From Megascapheus bottae (Eukaryota > Chordata > Mammalia > Rodentia > Geomyidae), in NCBI GenBank assembly GCA_024803745.1, contig JANJXV010001712.1:1-64000 (forward strand): DNA of 64,000 nucleotides. The letters are read 5' to 3'. The position numbers and the translations under genes are program-made. Shown here in pieces: positions 43,873 to 58,590 of this stretch (position 1 is its first letter; each line of letters opens with the position of its first letter). The notes beneath the pieces are model-generated. The model made no database searches, was not told where the DNA came from, and saw only the letters and a list, made by a program, of their open reading frames with translations.

Positions 43873-46719
43873 CATTCTTACTTCAGAAACATCCATTCTA
43901 TGACCTCACACACCTCCATCTATGACTTCACAAACCTCCATTCTGTGACTTCACACACCTCCATACTGAGTTCACAAATCTCCATTCGGTGACTTAACAC
44001 ACCTCCATTCTGACTTCACACACGTCCATTCTATGACTTCACACACTTCCATTCTATGACTTCACAAACCTCCATTCTGTGACTTCACACACCTCCATTC
44101 TGAGTTCACACACCTCCATTCTGTGACTTCACACACCTCCATTCTTTGACTTCACACACCTACATTCTATGACTTCACACATCCATTTTGACTTCACACA
44201 CCTCCAATATATGACTTCAAACAGCTCAATTCTCTGACTTCACACACCTCTATTCTATGACTTCACCCACCTCCATTCTATGACTTCACACACCTCCATT
44301 CTCCGACTTAACACCCCTCTAATTTGATTTCTCATACCTCCATTCTATGACTTCACAAACATCCCTTCGTTGACTTCACAATACTCCATTCTATGACTTC
44401 ACACAACTACATTCTATGACTTCACACACCTCAATTCTGACTCACACAACTCCATTCTGTGACTTCACAAAACTCCATTCTATGATTTCACATATCTCCA
44501 TACTATGACTTCACACACCTCCATCTATGATTGCACACACCTCCATTCTGAGTTCACACACCTCCATTCTTTGACTTCACACACCTCCATTCTGACTTCA
44601 CACACCTCCATTGTATGACTTCACACACCTCCATTCTGTGACTACACACACCTCCATTCTATGACTTCACAAACTTCCATTGTGACGTCACACACCTCCA
44701 TTCTATGAGTTCACACACCTCCATTCTATGACTTCACACACCTCCATTCTGACTTCACACACCTCTATTCTATGACTTCGAACACCTACATTCTGACTTC
44801 ACACACCTCCATTCTATGACTTCACAGACCTCGAATATGTGACTTCACTCACCTCCACTCTATGACTTCACCCTTCTCCATTCTATGACTTCCCACACCT
44901 AATTTCTGTGACTTCACCCACCTCCATTCTATGACCTCACACCTCCTTTCTGACTTCACACACCTCCATTCTATGACTTCACACACCTCCATTCTGACTT
45001 CACACACCTCCATTCTGTGACTTCACACACCTCCATTCTATGATTTCACACACCTCCATTCTGTGACTTCACACACCTCCATTCTATGAGTTCACACACC
45101 TCCATTCTGACTTCACACACCTCCATTCTATGACTTCACAAAGCTCCATTCTGAGTTCACACACCTCCATTCTATGATTTTGCACACCTCTATTCTGACT
45201 TCACACACCTCCATTCTGTGACTTCACAAACCTCCTTTCTATGACTTTACCCAACTCCACTGTGAATGCACACATCTCCACTCTGTGTCTTTACACACCT
45301 CCATTCTGCGAATTCATACCCCTCCATTCTGAGATTTCACACACCTCCATTCTATGACTTCACACAGCTCCATTCTATGACTTCACAAACCTCCATTGTG
45401 ACTTCACACACGTCCATTCTGTGTCTTCACACACCTCCATTCTATATCATCACAGACCTCCATTCTATGACTTCACACACCTCCATTCTATGACTTCACA
45501 CAGCTCCAGTCTATGACTTCACAAACCTCCATTCTATGACTTCACACACCTGCACTCTGACTTCACACACCTCCATTCTATGACTTCATACACCTCACTT
45601 CTATGACTTCATACACCAACATTCTATGACTTCACACACCTCCATTCTGTGACTTCACAAATCTCCATTCTGACTTCACACTCCTCCATTCTATGACTTC
45701 ACACACCTCCATTCTATGACTTCACACACCTCCATTCTTTGACTTCACACACCTCCATTTTGACTTCACACACATACATTCTGTGACTTCACACACCTCC
45801 ATTTGTGACTTCACACACCACCATTTTGACTTCACACACCTCCATTCTGTGACTTCACACACCTCGATTCTATGACTTCACACACCTCCATTCTATGACT
45901 TCACACACCTACATTGTGACTTCACACACCTCCATTCTATGAGTTCACACACCTGCATTGTGACTTCACACACCTCCATTCTATGACTTCACACATCTCC
46001 ATTCTGACCTCACACACCTCCATACTGACTTCACACACCTAAATTCTGTGACTTCACACACCTCCATTCTATGATTTCACACACCTCCAGTCTATGACTT
46101 CACACACCTCAATTCTATGACTTCACAGACCTACTTTATGAGTTGAAACACCTCCATTCTATGACTTCACACACCTCCAATCTGAACTCACACACCTCCA
46201 TTCTGTGACTTCACACACCTCCATTCTATGAGTTTACACACTTCCATTTTGACTTCACACACCTCCATTCTATGACTTCACACAGCTCCATTCTGACTTC
46301 ACACACCTCAATTATATGACTTTACACACCTCTATTCTGACTTCCCACACCTCCATTCTATGACTTCACAAACCTCCCTTCTATGACTTCACACACCTCC
46401 ACTCTGTGACTTCACAAATCTCCACTCTGTGACTTTACACACCTCCATTCTGCGAATTCACACACCTCCACTCTGTGATTTCACACACCTCCATTCTATG
46501 ACTTCACACACCTCCATTCTTTGTCTTCACACACCTCCACTCTATGACTTCACACACCTGCATTCTGACATCACACACCTCCAATCTATGACTTCACAGA
46601 CCTCGAATCTGTGACTTCACACACCTCCAGTCTATGAATTCACACTCCTCCATTCTATGATTTCCCAAACCTCCTTTCTATGACTTCACCCACCTTCATT
46701 CTATGACTTCACACACCTT
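43873..46719 (+). repeat. HOR-II dimer copy 2, half a (2847 bp)
   Basis: Near-identical to 38001-40846. Differences noticed by eye include CTATGACTTCACAAACC near 43920 (copy 1 has CTATGACATCACCAACC) and GCGAATTC at 46453 (copy 1 has GCGGATTC at 40580). Landmark CTAATTTG is at 44319 and TGACGTCA at 44683. Confidence 0.9.
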
Positions 46720-49700
46720 CATTCTTACTTCAGAAACATCCATTCTATGACCTCACACACCTCCATCTATGACATCACCAACCTCCATTCTGTGACTTCA
46801 CACATCTCCATACTGAGTTCACAAAACTCCATTCGGTGACTTAACACACCTCCATTCTGACTTCACACACGTGCATTCTATGACTTCACATACTTCCATT
46901 CTATGACTTCACAAACCTCCATTCTGTGACTTCACACACCTCCATTCTGAGTTCACAGACCTCCATTCTGTGACTTCACACACCTCCATTCTATGACTTC
47001 ACACACCTACATTCTATGACTTCACACATCCATTTTGACTTCACACACCTCCAATATATGACTTCAAACAGCTCAATTCTCTGACTTCACACACCTCCAT
47101 TCAATGACTTTAAACTCGTCCATTCAGTGACTTCACACAACTCCATTCTATGACTTCACCCACCTCCATTCTATGACTTCACACACCTCCATTCTCCGAC
47201 TTAACACCCCTCTAATTTGACTTCTCATACCTCCATTCTATGACTTCACAAACCTCCCTTCGTTGACTTCACAATACTCCATTCTATGACTTCACACACC
47301 TCCATTCTATGACTTCACATACTTCCATTGTGACGTCACACACCTCCATTCTGTGACTACACACACCTCCATTCTATGAGTTCACACACCTCCATTCTAT
47401 GACTTCACACACCTCCATTCTGACTTCACACACCTCTATTCTATGACTTCGAACACCTACATTCTGACTTCACACACCTCCATTCTTTGACTTCACAGAC
47501 CTCGAATCTGTGACTTCACTCACCTCCACTCTATGACTTCACACTTCTCTATTCTATGACTTCCCACACCTAATTTCTATGACTTCACCCACCTCCATTC
47601 CATGACTTCACACCTCCATTCTGACTTCACACACCTCCATTCTATGACTTCACACACCTCCATTCTGACTTCACACACCTCCATTCTGTGACTTCACACA
47701 CCTCCATTCTATGATTTCACACACCTCCATTCTGTGAGTTCACACACCTCCAATCTATGACTTCACACACCTCCATTCTGTGACTTCACACACCTCCATT
47801 CTATGACTTCACACACCTCCATTCTATGACTTCACACACCTACACTGTGACTTCACACACCTCCATTCTATGACTTCACACACCTACATTGTGACTTCAC
47901 ACACCTCCATTCTATGAGTTCACACACCTGCATTGTGACTTCACCCACCTCCATTCTATGACTTCACACACCTCCATTCTGACCTCACACACCTCCATTC
48001 TGGCTTCACACACCTAAATTCTGTGACTTCACACACCTCCATTCTATGATTTCACACACCTCCATTCTATGACTTCACTCACCTCCATTCTATGACTTCA
48101 CACACCTCCTTTCTGAGTTGACATACCTACATTCTATGACTTCACACACCTCCAATCTGAATTCACACACCTCCATTCTATGACTTCACCCACCTCCATT
48201 CTGTGACTTCACACACCTCCATTCTACGACTTCACACCCCTATAATTTGATTTCTCATACCTCCATTCTATGGCTTCACAAACCTCCCTTTGGTGACTTC
48301 ACAATCCTCCATTCTATGACTTCACACACCACCATTCTATGACTTCACCAACCTCCCTTCGGTGACTTCACAATTCTCCATTCTATGCCTTCCCGCACCT
48401 AAGTTCTATGAATTCACCCACCTCCATTCTATGACTTCACACCTCCATTCTGACTTCACACACCTCCACTCTATGACTTCATACACCTCCATTCTGACTT
48501 CACACACCTCCATTCTGTGACTTCACACACCTCCATTCTATGATTTCACACAGCTCCATTCTGTGACCTCACACACCTCAATTCTATGACTTCACACACC
48601 TCCATTCTGTGACGTCATACACCTCCATTCTGAGTTCACACACCTCAATTCTGTGACTTCTCACACCTGGATTCTGTGACTTCACACACCTCCAATCTGT
48701 GACTTCACACACTTCCATTCTATGACTTCACACACCCTCATTCTATGATTTCACACCCCTCCATTCTATGACTTCACACATCCATTTTGATTTCACACAC
48801 CTCCAATATATGTCTTCAAACACCTCAGTTCTGTGACTTCACACACCTCATTTCTATGACTTCATACCGTCCATTCTGTGACTTCACACACCTCCATTCT
48901 ATGACTTGACACACTTCCATTCTATGACTTCACACACTTCCATTTTGTGACTTTACACACCTCCATTCTGGGTTCACACACCTCCATTCTGAGACTTCAC
49001 ACTCCTGCAATTTGTGACTTCCCACACCACCATACTGTGACTTCACACACCTCCATTATATGACTTCACACACCTTCCTTCTTACTTCACAATCACCCTT
49101 TCTGTGACTTCACACACCTCCATTCTATGACTTCACACACCTCCATTCTGTGACTTCACACACCTCCATTCTATGACTTCACACACCTCCATTGTGACTA
49201 CACACACCTCCATTCTATGAGTTCACACACCTCCATTCTGACTTCACACACCTACATTGTATGACTTCACACACCTCCATTCTGAATTCACACAGCTCAA
49301 TTCTGTGACTTCGCAAAATTCCATTCTGACTTCACACACCTCCATTGTATGAATTCACACACCTCCATTCTGTGACTTCACACACTTCCATTGTGACGTC
49401 ACACACCTCCATTGTATGAGTTCACACACCTCCATTCTTGACTTCACACACCTCCATTCTGACTTCACAAACCTCTATTCTATTACTTCGCACACCTCCA
49501 TTCTGACATCACACACCTCCAATCTATGACTTCACAGACCTCGAAGCTGTGACTTCACTCACCTCCACTCTATGACTTCACACTCCTCCATTCTATGACT
49601 TCCCACACCTCCTTTCTATGATTTCACCCACGTTCATTCTATGATTTCACACCTCCATTCTGACTTCACACACTTCCATTCAGTGACTTCACACACCACC

Positions 49701-49745
49701 ATTCAATGACTTCACACACCTCCATTCTATGACTTCACACACCTT
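46720..49745 (+). repeat. HOR-II dimer copy 2, half b (3026 bp)
   Basis: Near-identical to 40847-43872 at +5873. Landmarks are at 47212 and 48242, the second mutated to CCCTATAATTTG. TGACGTCA is at 47331, 48610 and 49394. The exact dyad TCACAGA-N7-TCTGTGA is at 47493, and a mutated one (TCGAAGCTGTG) is near 49544. Confidence 0.9.
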
Positions 49746-50260
49746 CATTCTTACTTCAGAAACATCCATTCTATGACCTCACACACCTCCATCTATGACT
49801 TCACAAACCTCCATTCTGTGACTTCACACACCTCCATACTGAGTTCACAAATCTCCATTCGGTGACTTAACACACCTCCATTCTGACTTCACACACGTCC
49901 AATCTATGACTTCACACACTTCCATTCTATGACTTCACAAACCTCCATTCTGTGACTTCACACATCTCCATTCTGAGTTCACACACCTCCATTCTGTGAC
50001 TTCACACACCTCCATTTTATGACTTCACACACCTACATTCTATGATTTCACACATCCATTTTGACTTCACACACCTCCAATATATGACTTCAAACAGCTC
50101 AATTCTCTGACTTCCCACACCTCCATTCTATGACTTTAAACCCGTCCATTCAGTGACTTCCCACACCTACATTCTATGACTTCATACACCTCCATTCTAT
50201 GACTTCACCCACCTCCATTCTATGACTTCACACACCTCCATTCTCCGACTTCACACCGCT
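49746..50260 (+). repeat. HOR-II partial third copy and junction to HOR-III
   Basis: To about 50.1 kb the sequence follows the start of half a (43873 onward), including CATCCATTTTGAC and CAAACAGCTCAATTC. It then switches to an order closer to half b near 41.22 kb (TTTAAACCCGTCC, ATTCAGTGAC). After the landmark at 50261 it continues as HOR-III. The switch between half a and half b order is a candidate recombination junction. Confidence 0.75.
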
Positions 50261-51979
50261 CTAATTTGATTTCTCATACCTCCATTCTATGACTTCACAA
50301 ACGTCCCTTCGGTGACTTCACAATACTCCATTCTATGACTTCACACATCTACATTCTATGACTACACACCTCAATTCTGACTCACACATCTCCATTCTGT
50401 GACTTCACAAAACTCCATTCTATGATTTCACATATCTCCATACTATGACTTTACACACCTCCATCTATGACTTCACACACCTCCATTCTGAGTTCACACA
50501 CCTCCATTCTGTGACTTCACACACCTCCATTCTATGACTTCACTCACCTCCATTGTATGACTTCACACACCTCCATTCTGACTTCACACACCTCTATTCT
50601 ATGACTTCTAACACCTACATTCTGACTTCACACACCTCCATTCTATGACTTCACAGACCTCGAATCTGTGACTTCACTCACCTCCACTCTATGACTTCAC
50701 ACTTCTCCATTCTCTGACTTCCCACACCTAATTTCTATGACTTCACCCACCTCCATACTGACTTCACACCTCCATTCTGAATTCACACACCTCCATTATA
50801 TGCCTTCACACACCTCCATTCTGACTTCACACACGTCCATTCTGTGACTTCACACACCTCCATTCTATGATTTCACACACTTCCATTCTGTGACTTCACA
50901 CACCTCCATTCTATGACTTCACACACCTTCATTCTGACTCACACAACTTCATTCTGTGACTTCACAAAACTCCATTCTATGATTTCACATATCTCCATAC
51001 GATGACTTCACACACCTCCATCTATTACTTCACACATCGCCATTCTGAGCTCACACACCTCCATTCTTTGACTTCACACACCTCCATTCTGACTTCACAC
51101 ACCTCCATTGTATGACTTCACACACCTCCATTCTGTGCCTTCACACACCTCCATGCTATGACTTCACAAACGTCCATTGTGACGTCACACACCTCCATTC
51201 TATGAGTGCACACACCTACGTTCTATGACTTCACACACCTCCATTCTGACTTCACACACCTCCATTCTATGACTTCACAGACCTCGAATCTGTGACTTCA
51301 CTCACCTCCACTCTATGACTTCACACTTCTCCATTCTATGACTTCCCACACCTAATTTCTATGACTTCACCCACCTCCATTCTATGACTTCACACCTCTA
51401 TTCTGATCTCACACACCTCCATTCTATGACTTCACACACCTCCATTCTGACTTCACACACCTCCATTCTGTGACTTCACACACCTCCATTCTATGATTTC
51501 ACACACCTCCATTCTGTGACTTCACACACCTCCATTCTATGACTTCACACACCACCATTCTGTGACTTCACACACCTCCATTCTATGACTTCACACACCT
51601 CCATTCTATGACTTCACACACCTACATTGTGACTTCACACACCTCCATTCTATGAGTTCACACACCTGCATTGTGACTTCACACACCTCCATTCTATGAC
51701 TTCAAACACCTCCATTCTGACCTCACACACCTCCATTCTGAATTCACACACCTACATTGTGTGACTTCACACACCTCCATTCTATGATTTCACACACCTC
51801 CATTCTATGACTTCACTCACCTCCATTCTATGACTTCACACACCTCCTTTCTGAGTTGACAAACCTCCATTCTATGACTTCACAAACCTCCAATCTGAAT
51901 TCACACAGCTCCATTCTATGACTTCACCCACCTCCATTCTATGACTTCTCACACCTCCATTCTCCGACTTCACACCCCT
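50261..51979 (+). repeat. HOR-III left-edge unit (1719 bp, X/Y hybrid)
   Basis: The head resembles subunit Y (CACACATCTACATTC) and the body resembles subunit X (CTCTGACTTCCCACACC, ATTATATGCC). The CACATCGCC monomer of Y is also present. Its length fits neither X nor Y. It carries exact dyads at 50651 and 51275, 624 bp apart, where a full X has 668. It is best read as an edge unit altered by unequal exchange and small deletions. Confidence 0.75.
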
Positions 51980-53809
51980 CTAATTTGATTTCTCATACCT
52001 CCATACTATGATTTCACAAACATCCCTTCGGTGACTTCACAATACTCCATTCTATGACTTCACATATCTACATTCTATGACTTCACACACCTCAATTCTG
52101 ACTCACACAACTCCATTCTGTGACTTCACAAAACTCCATTCTATGATTTCACATATCTCCATACTATGACTTCACACACCTCCATCTATGACTTCACACA
52201 CCTCCATTCTGAGTTCACACACCTACATTCTGTGACTTCACACACCTCCATTCGGACTTCACACACCTCCATTGTAGACTTCACACACCTCTATTCTGTG
52301 ACTTCACACACCTCCATTCTATGACTTCACAAACTTCCATTGTGACGTCACACACCTCCATTCTATGAGTTCACACAAATCCATTCTATGACTTCACACA
52401 CCTCCATTCTGACTTCACACACCTCTATTCTATGACTTCGAACACCTACATTCTGACTTCACACACCTCAATTCTATGAATTCACAGACCTCGAATCTGT
52501 GACTTCACTCACCTCCACTCTATGACTTCACACTTCTCCATTCTATGACGTCCCACACCTAATTTCTATGACTTCACCCACCTCCATTCTGACTTCACAC
52601 CTCCATTCTGACTTCACACACCTCCATTCTATGACTTCACACACCTCCATTCTGACTTCACACACCTCCATTCTGTGACTTCACACACCTCCATTCTATG
52701 ATTTCACACACTTCCATTCTGTGACTTCACACACCTCCATTCTATGACTTCACACACCTCAATTCTGACTCACACAACTCCATTCTGTGACTTCACAAAA
52801 CTCCATCCTATGATTTCACATATCTCCATACTGTGACTTCACACACCTCCATCTATTACTTCACACACCGCCATTCTGAGCTCACACACCTCCATTCTTT
52901 GACTTCACACAACTCCATTCTGACTTCACACACCTCCATTGTATGACTTCACACACCTCCATTCTGTGACTTCACACACCTCCATTCTATGACTTCACAA
53001 ACTTCCATTGTGACGTCACACACCTCCATTCTATGAGTTCACACACCTCCATTCTATGACTTCACACACCTCCATTCTGACTTCACACACCTCTATTCTA
53101 CGACTTCGTACACCTACATTCTGACTTCACACACCTCCATTCTATGACTTCACAGACCTCGAATCTGTGACTTCACTCACCTCCACTCTATGACTTCACA
53201 CTTCTCCATTCTATGACTTCCCACACCTAATTTCTATGACTTCACCAACCTCCATTCTATGAGTTCACACCTCTATTCTGACCTCACACACCTCCATTCT
53301 ATGACTTCACACACCTCCATTCTGACTTCACACACCTCCATTCTGTGACTTCACACACCTCCATTCTATGATTTCATACACCTCCATTCTGTGACTTCAC
53401 ACACCTCCATTCTATGACTTCACACACCTCCGTTCTGTGACTTCACACACCTCCATTCTATGAGTTCACACACCTCCATTCTATGACTTCACACACCTGC
53501 ATTGTGACTTCACACACCTCCATTCTATGACTTCAAACACCTCCATCTGACCTCACACACCTCCATTCTGACTTCACACACCTAAATTCTGTGTCTTCAC
53601 ACACCTCCATTCTATGATTTCACACACCTCCATTCTATGACTTCACTCACCTCCATTCTATGACTTCACACACCTCCTTTCTGAGTTGACACACCTCCAT
53701 TCTATGACTTCACAAACCTCCCATCTGAATTCACACACCTCCATTCTATGACTTCGCCCACCTCCATTCTATGACTTCACACACCTCCATTCTCCGACTT
53801 CACACCCCT
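51980..53809 (+). repeat. HOR-III subunit X, copy 1 (1830 bp)
   Basis: Phased on landmark CTAATTTGATTTCTC. X is recognised by CACATATCTACATTC after the landmark, by CTCCATCCTATG, and by CACACCGCCATTC. It carries two dyads (52482, 53150) and two TGACGTCA sites (52343, 53011), at about +502, +1170, +363 and +1031 from the landmark. Confidence 0.88.
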
Positions 53810-55463
53810 CTAATTTGATTTCTCATACCTCCATTCTATGACTTCACAAACATCCCTTCGGTGACTTCACAATACTCCATTCTATGACTTCACACATCTA
53901 CATTCTATGACTTCACACACCTCAATTCTGACTCACACAACTCCATTCTGTGACTTCACAAAACTCCATTCTATGATTTCACATATCTCCATACTATGAC
54001 TTCACACACCTCAATCTATGACTTCACACACCTCCATTCTGAGTTCACACACCTCCATTCTGTGACTTCACACACCTCCATTCTGACTTCACACACCTCC
54101 ATTGTATGACTTCACACACCTCTATTCTGTGACTTCACACACCTCCATACTATGACTTCACAAACTTCCATTGTGACGTCACACACCTCTATTCTATGAG
54201 TTCACACACCTCCATTCTATGACTTCACACACCCCCATTCTGACTTCACACACCTCTATTCTGTGACTTCGAACACCTCCTTTCTGACTTCACACACCTC
54301 CATTCTATGACTTCACACACCTCCATTCTGACTTCACACACGTCCATTCTGTGACTTCACACACCTCCATTCTATGATTTCACACACTTCCATTCTGTGA
54401 CTTCACACACCTCCATTCTATGACTTCACACACCTCAATTCTGACTCACACAACTGCATTCTGTGACTTCACAAAACTCCATTCTATGATTTCACATATC
54501 TCCATACTATGACTTCACACACCTCCATCTATTAATTCACACATCGCCATTCTGAGCTCACACACCTCCATTGTGTGACTTCACACACCTCCATTCTGAG
54601 TTCACACACCTCCATTGTATGACTTCACACACCTCCATTCTGTGACTTCACACACCTCCATTGTATGACTTCACAAACGTCCATTGTGACGTCACACACC
54701 TCCATTCTATGAGTGCACACACCTCCATTCTATGACTTCACACACCTCCATTCTGACTTCACACACCTCCATTCTATGACTTCACAGACCTCGAATCTGT
54801 GACTTCACTAACCTCCACTCCATGACTTCACACTTCTCCATTCTATGACTTCCCACACCTAATTTCTATGACTTCACCCACCTCCATTCTATGACTTCAC
54901 ACCTCTATTCTGACCTCACACACCTCCATTCTATGACTTCACACACCTCCATTCTGACTTCACACACTTCCATTCTGTGACTTCACACACCTCCATTCTA
55001 TGATTTCACACACCTCCATTCTGTGACTTCACACACCTCCATTCTATGACTTCACACACCTCCATTCTGTGACTTCACACACCTCCATTCTATGACTTCA
55101 CACACCTCCATTCTATGACTTCACACACCTACATTGTGACTTCACACACCTCCATTCTATGAGTTCACACACCTGCATTGTGACTTCACACACCTCCATT
55201 CTGACCTCACACACCTCCATTCTGAATTCACACACCTACATTCTGTGACTTCACACACCTCCATTCTATGATTTCGCACACCTCCATTCTATGACTTCAC
55301 TCACCTCCATTCTATGACTTCACACACCTCCTTTCTGAGTTGACACACCTCCATTCTATGACTTCACAAACCTCCAATCTGAATTCACACACCTCCATTC
55401 TATGACTTCACCCACCTCCATTCTATGACTTCTCACACCTCCATTCTCCGACTTCACACCCCT
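53810..55463 (+). repeat. HOR-III subunit Y, copy 1 (1654 bp)
   Basis: Y is recognised by CACACATCTACATTC after the landmark, CTCAATCTATG, CACATCGCCATTC and GAGTGCACACACC. It carries one dyad (54782) and two TGACGTCA sites (54174, 54687). X plus Y gives the dimer of about 3484 bp that is repeated to the end of the window. Confidence 0.88.
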
Positions 55464-55827
55464 CTAATTTGATTTCTCATACCTCCATTCTATGACTTCA
55501 CAAACATCCCTTCGGTGACTTCACAATACTCCATTCTATGACTTCACATATCTACATTCTATGACTTCACACACCTCAATTCTGACTCACACAACTCCAT
55601 TCTGTGACTTCACAAAACTCCATTCTATGATTTCACATATCTCCATACTATGACTTCACACACCTCCATCTATGACTTCACACACCTCCATTCTGAGTTC
55701 ACACACCTCCATTCTATGACTTCACACACCTCCATTCTGATTTCACACACCTCCATTGTATGACTTCACACACCTGTATTCTGTGACTTCACACACCTCC
55801 ATACTATGACTTCACAAACTTCCATTG

Positions 55828-55835
55828 TGACGTCA
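55828..55835. promoter_or_regulatory. CRE-type octamer TGACGTCA (example)
   Basis: This is the consensus palindrome bound by CREB/ATF bZIP proteins, produced by one change from the monomer's TGACTTCA. Here it sits in the CATTGTGACGTCACAC monomer. Other sites in this HOR-III dimer are 56496, 57635 and 58148. It is present as a sequence match only. Binding or promoter activity is not shown and, in a heterochromatic satellite, may not exist. Confidence 0.5.
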
Positions 55836-55966
55836 CACACCTCTATTCTATGAGTTCACAAACCTCCATTCTATGACTTCACACACCTCCATTCTGACTT
55901 CACACACCTCTATTCTATGACTTCGAACACCTACATTCTGACTTCACACACCTCCATTCTATGACT

Positions 55967-55987
55967 TCACAGACCTCGAATCTGTGA
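55967..55987. other. Perfect dyad TCACAGA-N7-TCTGTGA (X, first)
   Basis: A 7-bp perfect inverted repeat with a 7-base spacer (CCTCGAA), created by the CAGACCTCGAATCTG variant monomer pair. The unit sequence is otherwise non-palindromic and G-poor, so this is the main recurrent structure that could form a hairpin or cruciform or bind a dimeric protein. Exact copies elsewhere include 26588, 30879, 34250, 37875, 40721, 41620, 46594, 47493, 50651, 51275, 52482, 53150, 54782, 59627, 61927 and 63112. No function is shown. Confidence 0.7.
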
Positions 55988-56634
55988 CTTCACTCACCTC
56001 CACTCTATGACTTCACACTTCTCCATTCTCTGACTTCCCACACCTAATTCCTATGACTTCACCCACCTCCATTCTGACTTCACACCTCCATTCTGAATTC
56101 ACACACCTCCATTATATGCCTTCACACACCTCCATTCTGACTTCACACACGTCCATTCTGTGACTTCACACACCTCCATTCTATGATTTCACACACTTCC
56201 ATTCTGTGATTTCACACACCTCCATTCTATGACTTCACACACCTCAATTCTGACTCACAAAACTCCATTCTGTGACTTCACAAAACTCCATCCTATGATT
56301 TCACATATCTCCATACTGTGACTTCACACACCTCCATCTATTACTTCACACACCGCCATTCTGAGCTCACACACCTCCATTCTTTGACTTCACACACCTC
56401 CATTCTGACTTCACACACCTCCATTGTATGACTTCACACACCTCCATTCTTTGACTTCACACACCTCCATTCTATGCCTTCACAAACTTCCATTGTGACG
56501 TCACACACCTCCATTCTATGAGTTCACACACCTCCATTCTATGACTTCACACACCTCCATTCTGAGTTCACACACCTCTATTCTACGACTTCGTACACCT
56601 ACATTCTGACTTCACAGACCTCCGTTCTATGACT

Positions 56635-56655
56635 TCACAGACCTCGAATCTGTGA
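56635..56655. other. Perfect dyad TCACAGA-N7-TCTGTGA (X, second)
   Basis: Same 21-bp dyad, 668 bp after the first one in the X subunit. The 668-bp spacing is kept in X copies 1 (52482/53150), 2 (55967/56635), 3 (59627/60295) and 4 (63112/63780). Confidence 0.7.
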
Positions 56656-58242
56656 CTTCACTCACCTCCACTCTATGACTTCACACTTCTCCATTCTATG
56701 ACTTCCCACACCTAATTTCTATGACTTCACCCACCTCCATTCTATGAGTTCACACCTCTATTCTGACCTCACACACCTCCATTCTATGACTTCACACACC
56801 TCCATTCTGACTTCACACACCTCCATTCTGTGACTTCACACACCTCCATTCTATGATTTCATACACCTCCATTCTGTGACTTCACACACCTCCATTCTAT
56901 GACTTCACACACCTCCGTTCTGTGACTTCACACACCTCCATTCTATGAGTTCACACACCTCCATTCTATGACTTCACACACCTGCATTGTGACTTCACAC
57001 ACCTCCATTCTATGACTTCAAACACCTCCATCTGACCTCACACACCTCCATTCTGACTTCACACACCTAAATTCTGTGTCTTCACACACCTCCATTCTAT
57101 GTTTTCACACACCTCCATTCTATGACTTCACACTCCTCCTTTCTGAGTTGACACACCTCCATTCTATGACTTCACAAACCTCCCATCTGAATTCACACAC
57201 CTCCATTCTATGACTTCGCCCACCTCCATTCTATGACTTCACACACCTCCATTCTCCGACTTCACACCCCTCTAATTTGATTTCCCATACCTCCATTCTA
57301 TGACTTCACAAACATCCCTTCGGTGACTTCACAATACTCCATTCTATGACTTCACACATCTACATTCTATGACTTCACACACCTCAATTCTGATCACACA
57401 ACTCCATTCTGTGACTTCACAAAACTCCATTCTATGATTTCACATATCTCCATACTATGACTTCACACACCTCAATCTATGACTTCACACACCTCCATTC
57501 TGAGTTCACACACCTCCATTCTGTGATTTCACACACCTCCATTCTGACTTCACACACCTCCATTGTATGACTTCACACACCTCTATTCTGTGACTTCACA
57601 CACCTCCATACTATGACTTCACAAACTTCCATTGTGACGTCACACACCTCTATTCTATGAGTTCACACACCTCCATTCTATGACTTCACACACCTCCATT
57701 CTGACTTCACACACCTCTATTCTGTGACTTCGAACACCTCCTTTCTGACTTCACACACCTCCATTCTATGACTTCACACACCTCCATTCTGACTTCACAC
57801 ACGTCCATTCTGTGACTTCACACACCTCCATTCTATGATTTCACACACTTCCATTCTGTGACTTCACACACCTCCATTCTATGACTTCACACACCTCAAT
57901 TCTGACTCACACAACTCCATTCTGTGACTTCACAAAACTCCATTCTATGATTTCACATATCTCCATACTATGACTTCACACACCTCCATCTATTACTTCA
58001 CACATCGCCATTCTGAGCTCACACACCTCCATTGTGTGACTTCACACACCTCCATTCTGACTTCACACACCTCCATTGTATGACTTCACACACCTCCATT
58101 CTGTGACTTCACACACCTCCATTCTATGACTTCACAAACGTCCATTGTGACGTCACACACCTCCATTCTATGAGTGCACACACCTCCATTCTATGACTTC
58201 ACACACCTCCATTCTGACTTCACACACCTCCATTCTATGACT

Positions 58243-58263
58243 TCACAGACCTCGAATCTGTGA
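58243..58263. other. Perfect dyad TCACAGA-N7-TCTGTGA (Y)
   Basis: The single dyad of the Y subunit, about 971 bp after the Y landmark. The equivalents are 54782 and 61927. With the two in X it gives the repeating spacing 668, 1632, 1185 bp around the dimer, changed only by the local 22-bp loss and the 199-bp gain. Confidence 0.7.
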
Positions 58264-58590
58264 CTTCACTCACCTCCACTCCATGACTTCACACTTCTCC
58301 ATTCTATGACTTCCCACACCTAATTTCTATGACTTCACCCACCTCCATTCTATGACTTCACACCTCTATTCTGACCTCACACACCTCCATTCTATGACTT
58401 CACACACCTCCATTCTGACTTCACACACTTCCATTCTGTGACTTCACACACCTCCATTCTATGATTTCACACACCTCCATTCTGTGACTTCACACACCTC
58501 CATTCAAGGACTTCACACACCTCCATTCTGTGACTTCACACACCTCCATTCTATGACTTCACACACCTCCATTCTATGACTTCACACACC

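Larger units (their letters stand above)
55464..57271 (+). repeat. HOR-III subunit X, copy 2 (1808 bp)
   Basis: Colinear with X copies 1 and 3 but about 22 bp shorter. Near 57.13 kb one CACTCACCTCCATTC monomer is missing and a fused CACACTCCTCCTTTC remains. Dyads are at 55967 and 56635 (668 bp apart), with TGACGTCA at 55828 and 56496. Confidence 0.88.
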
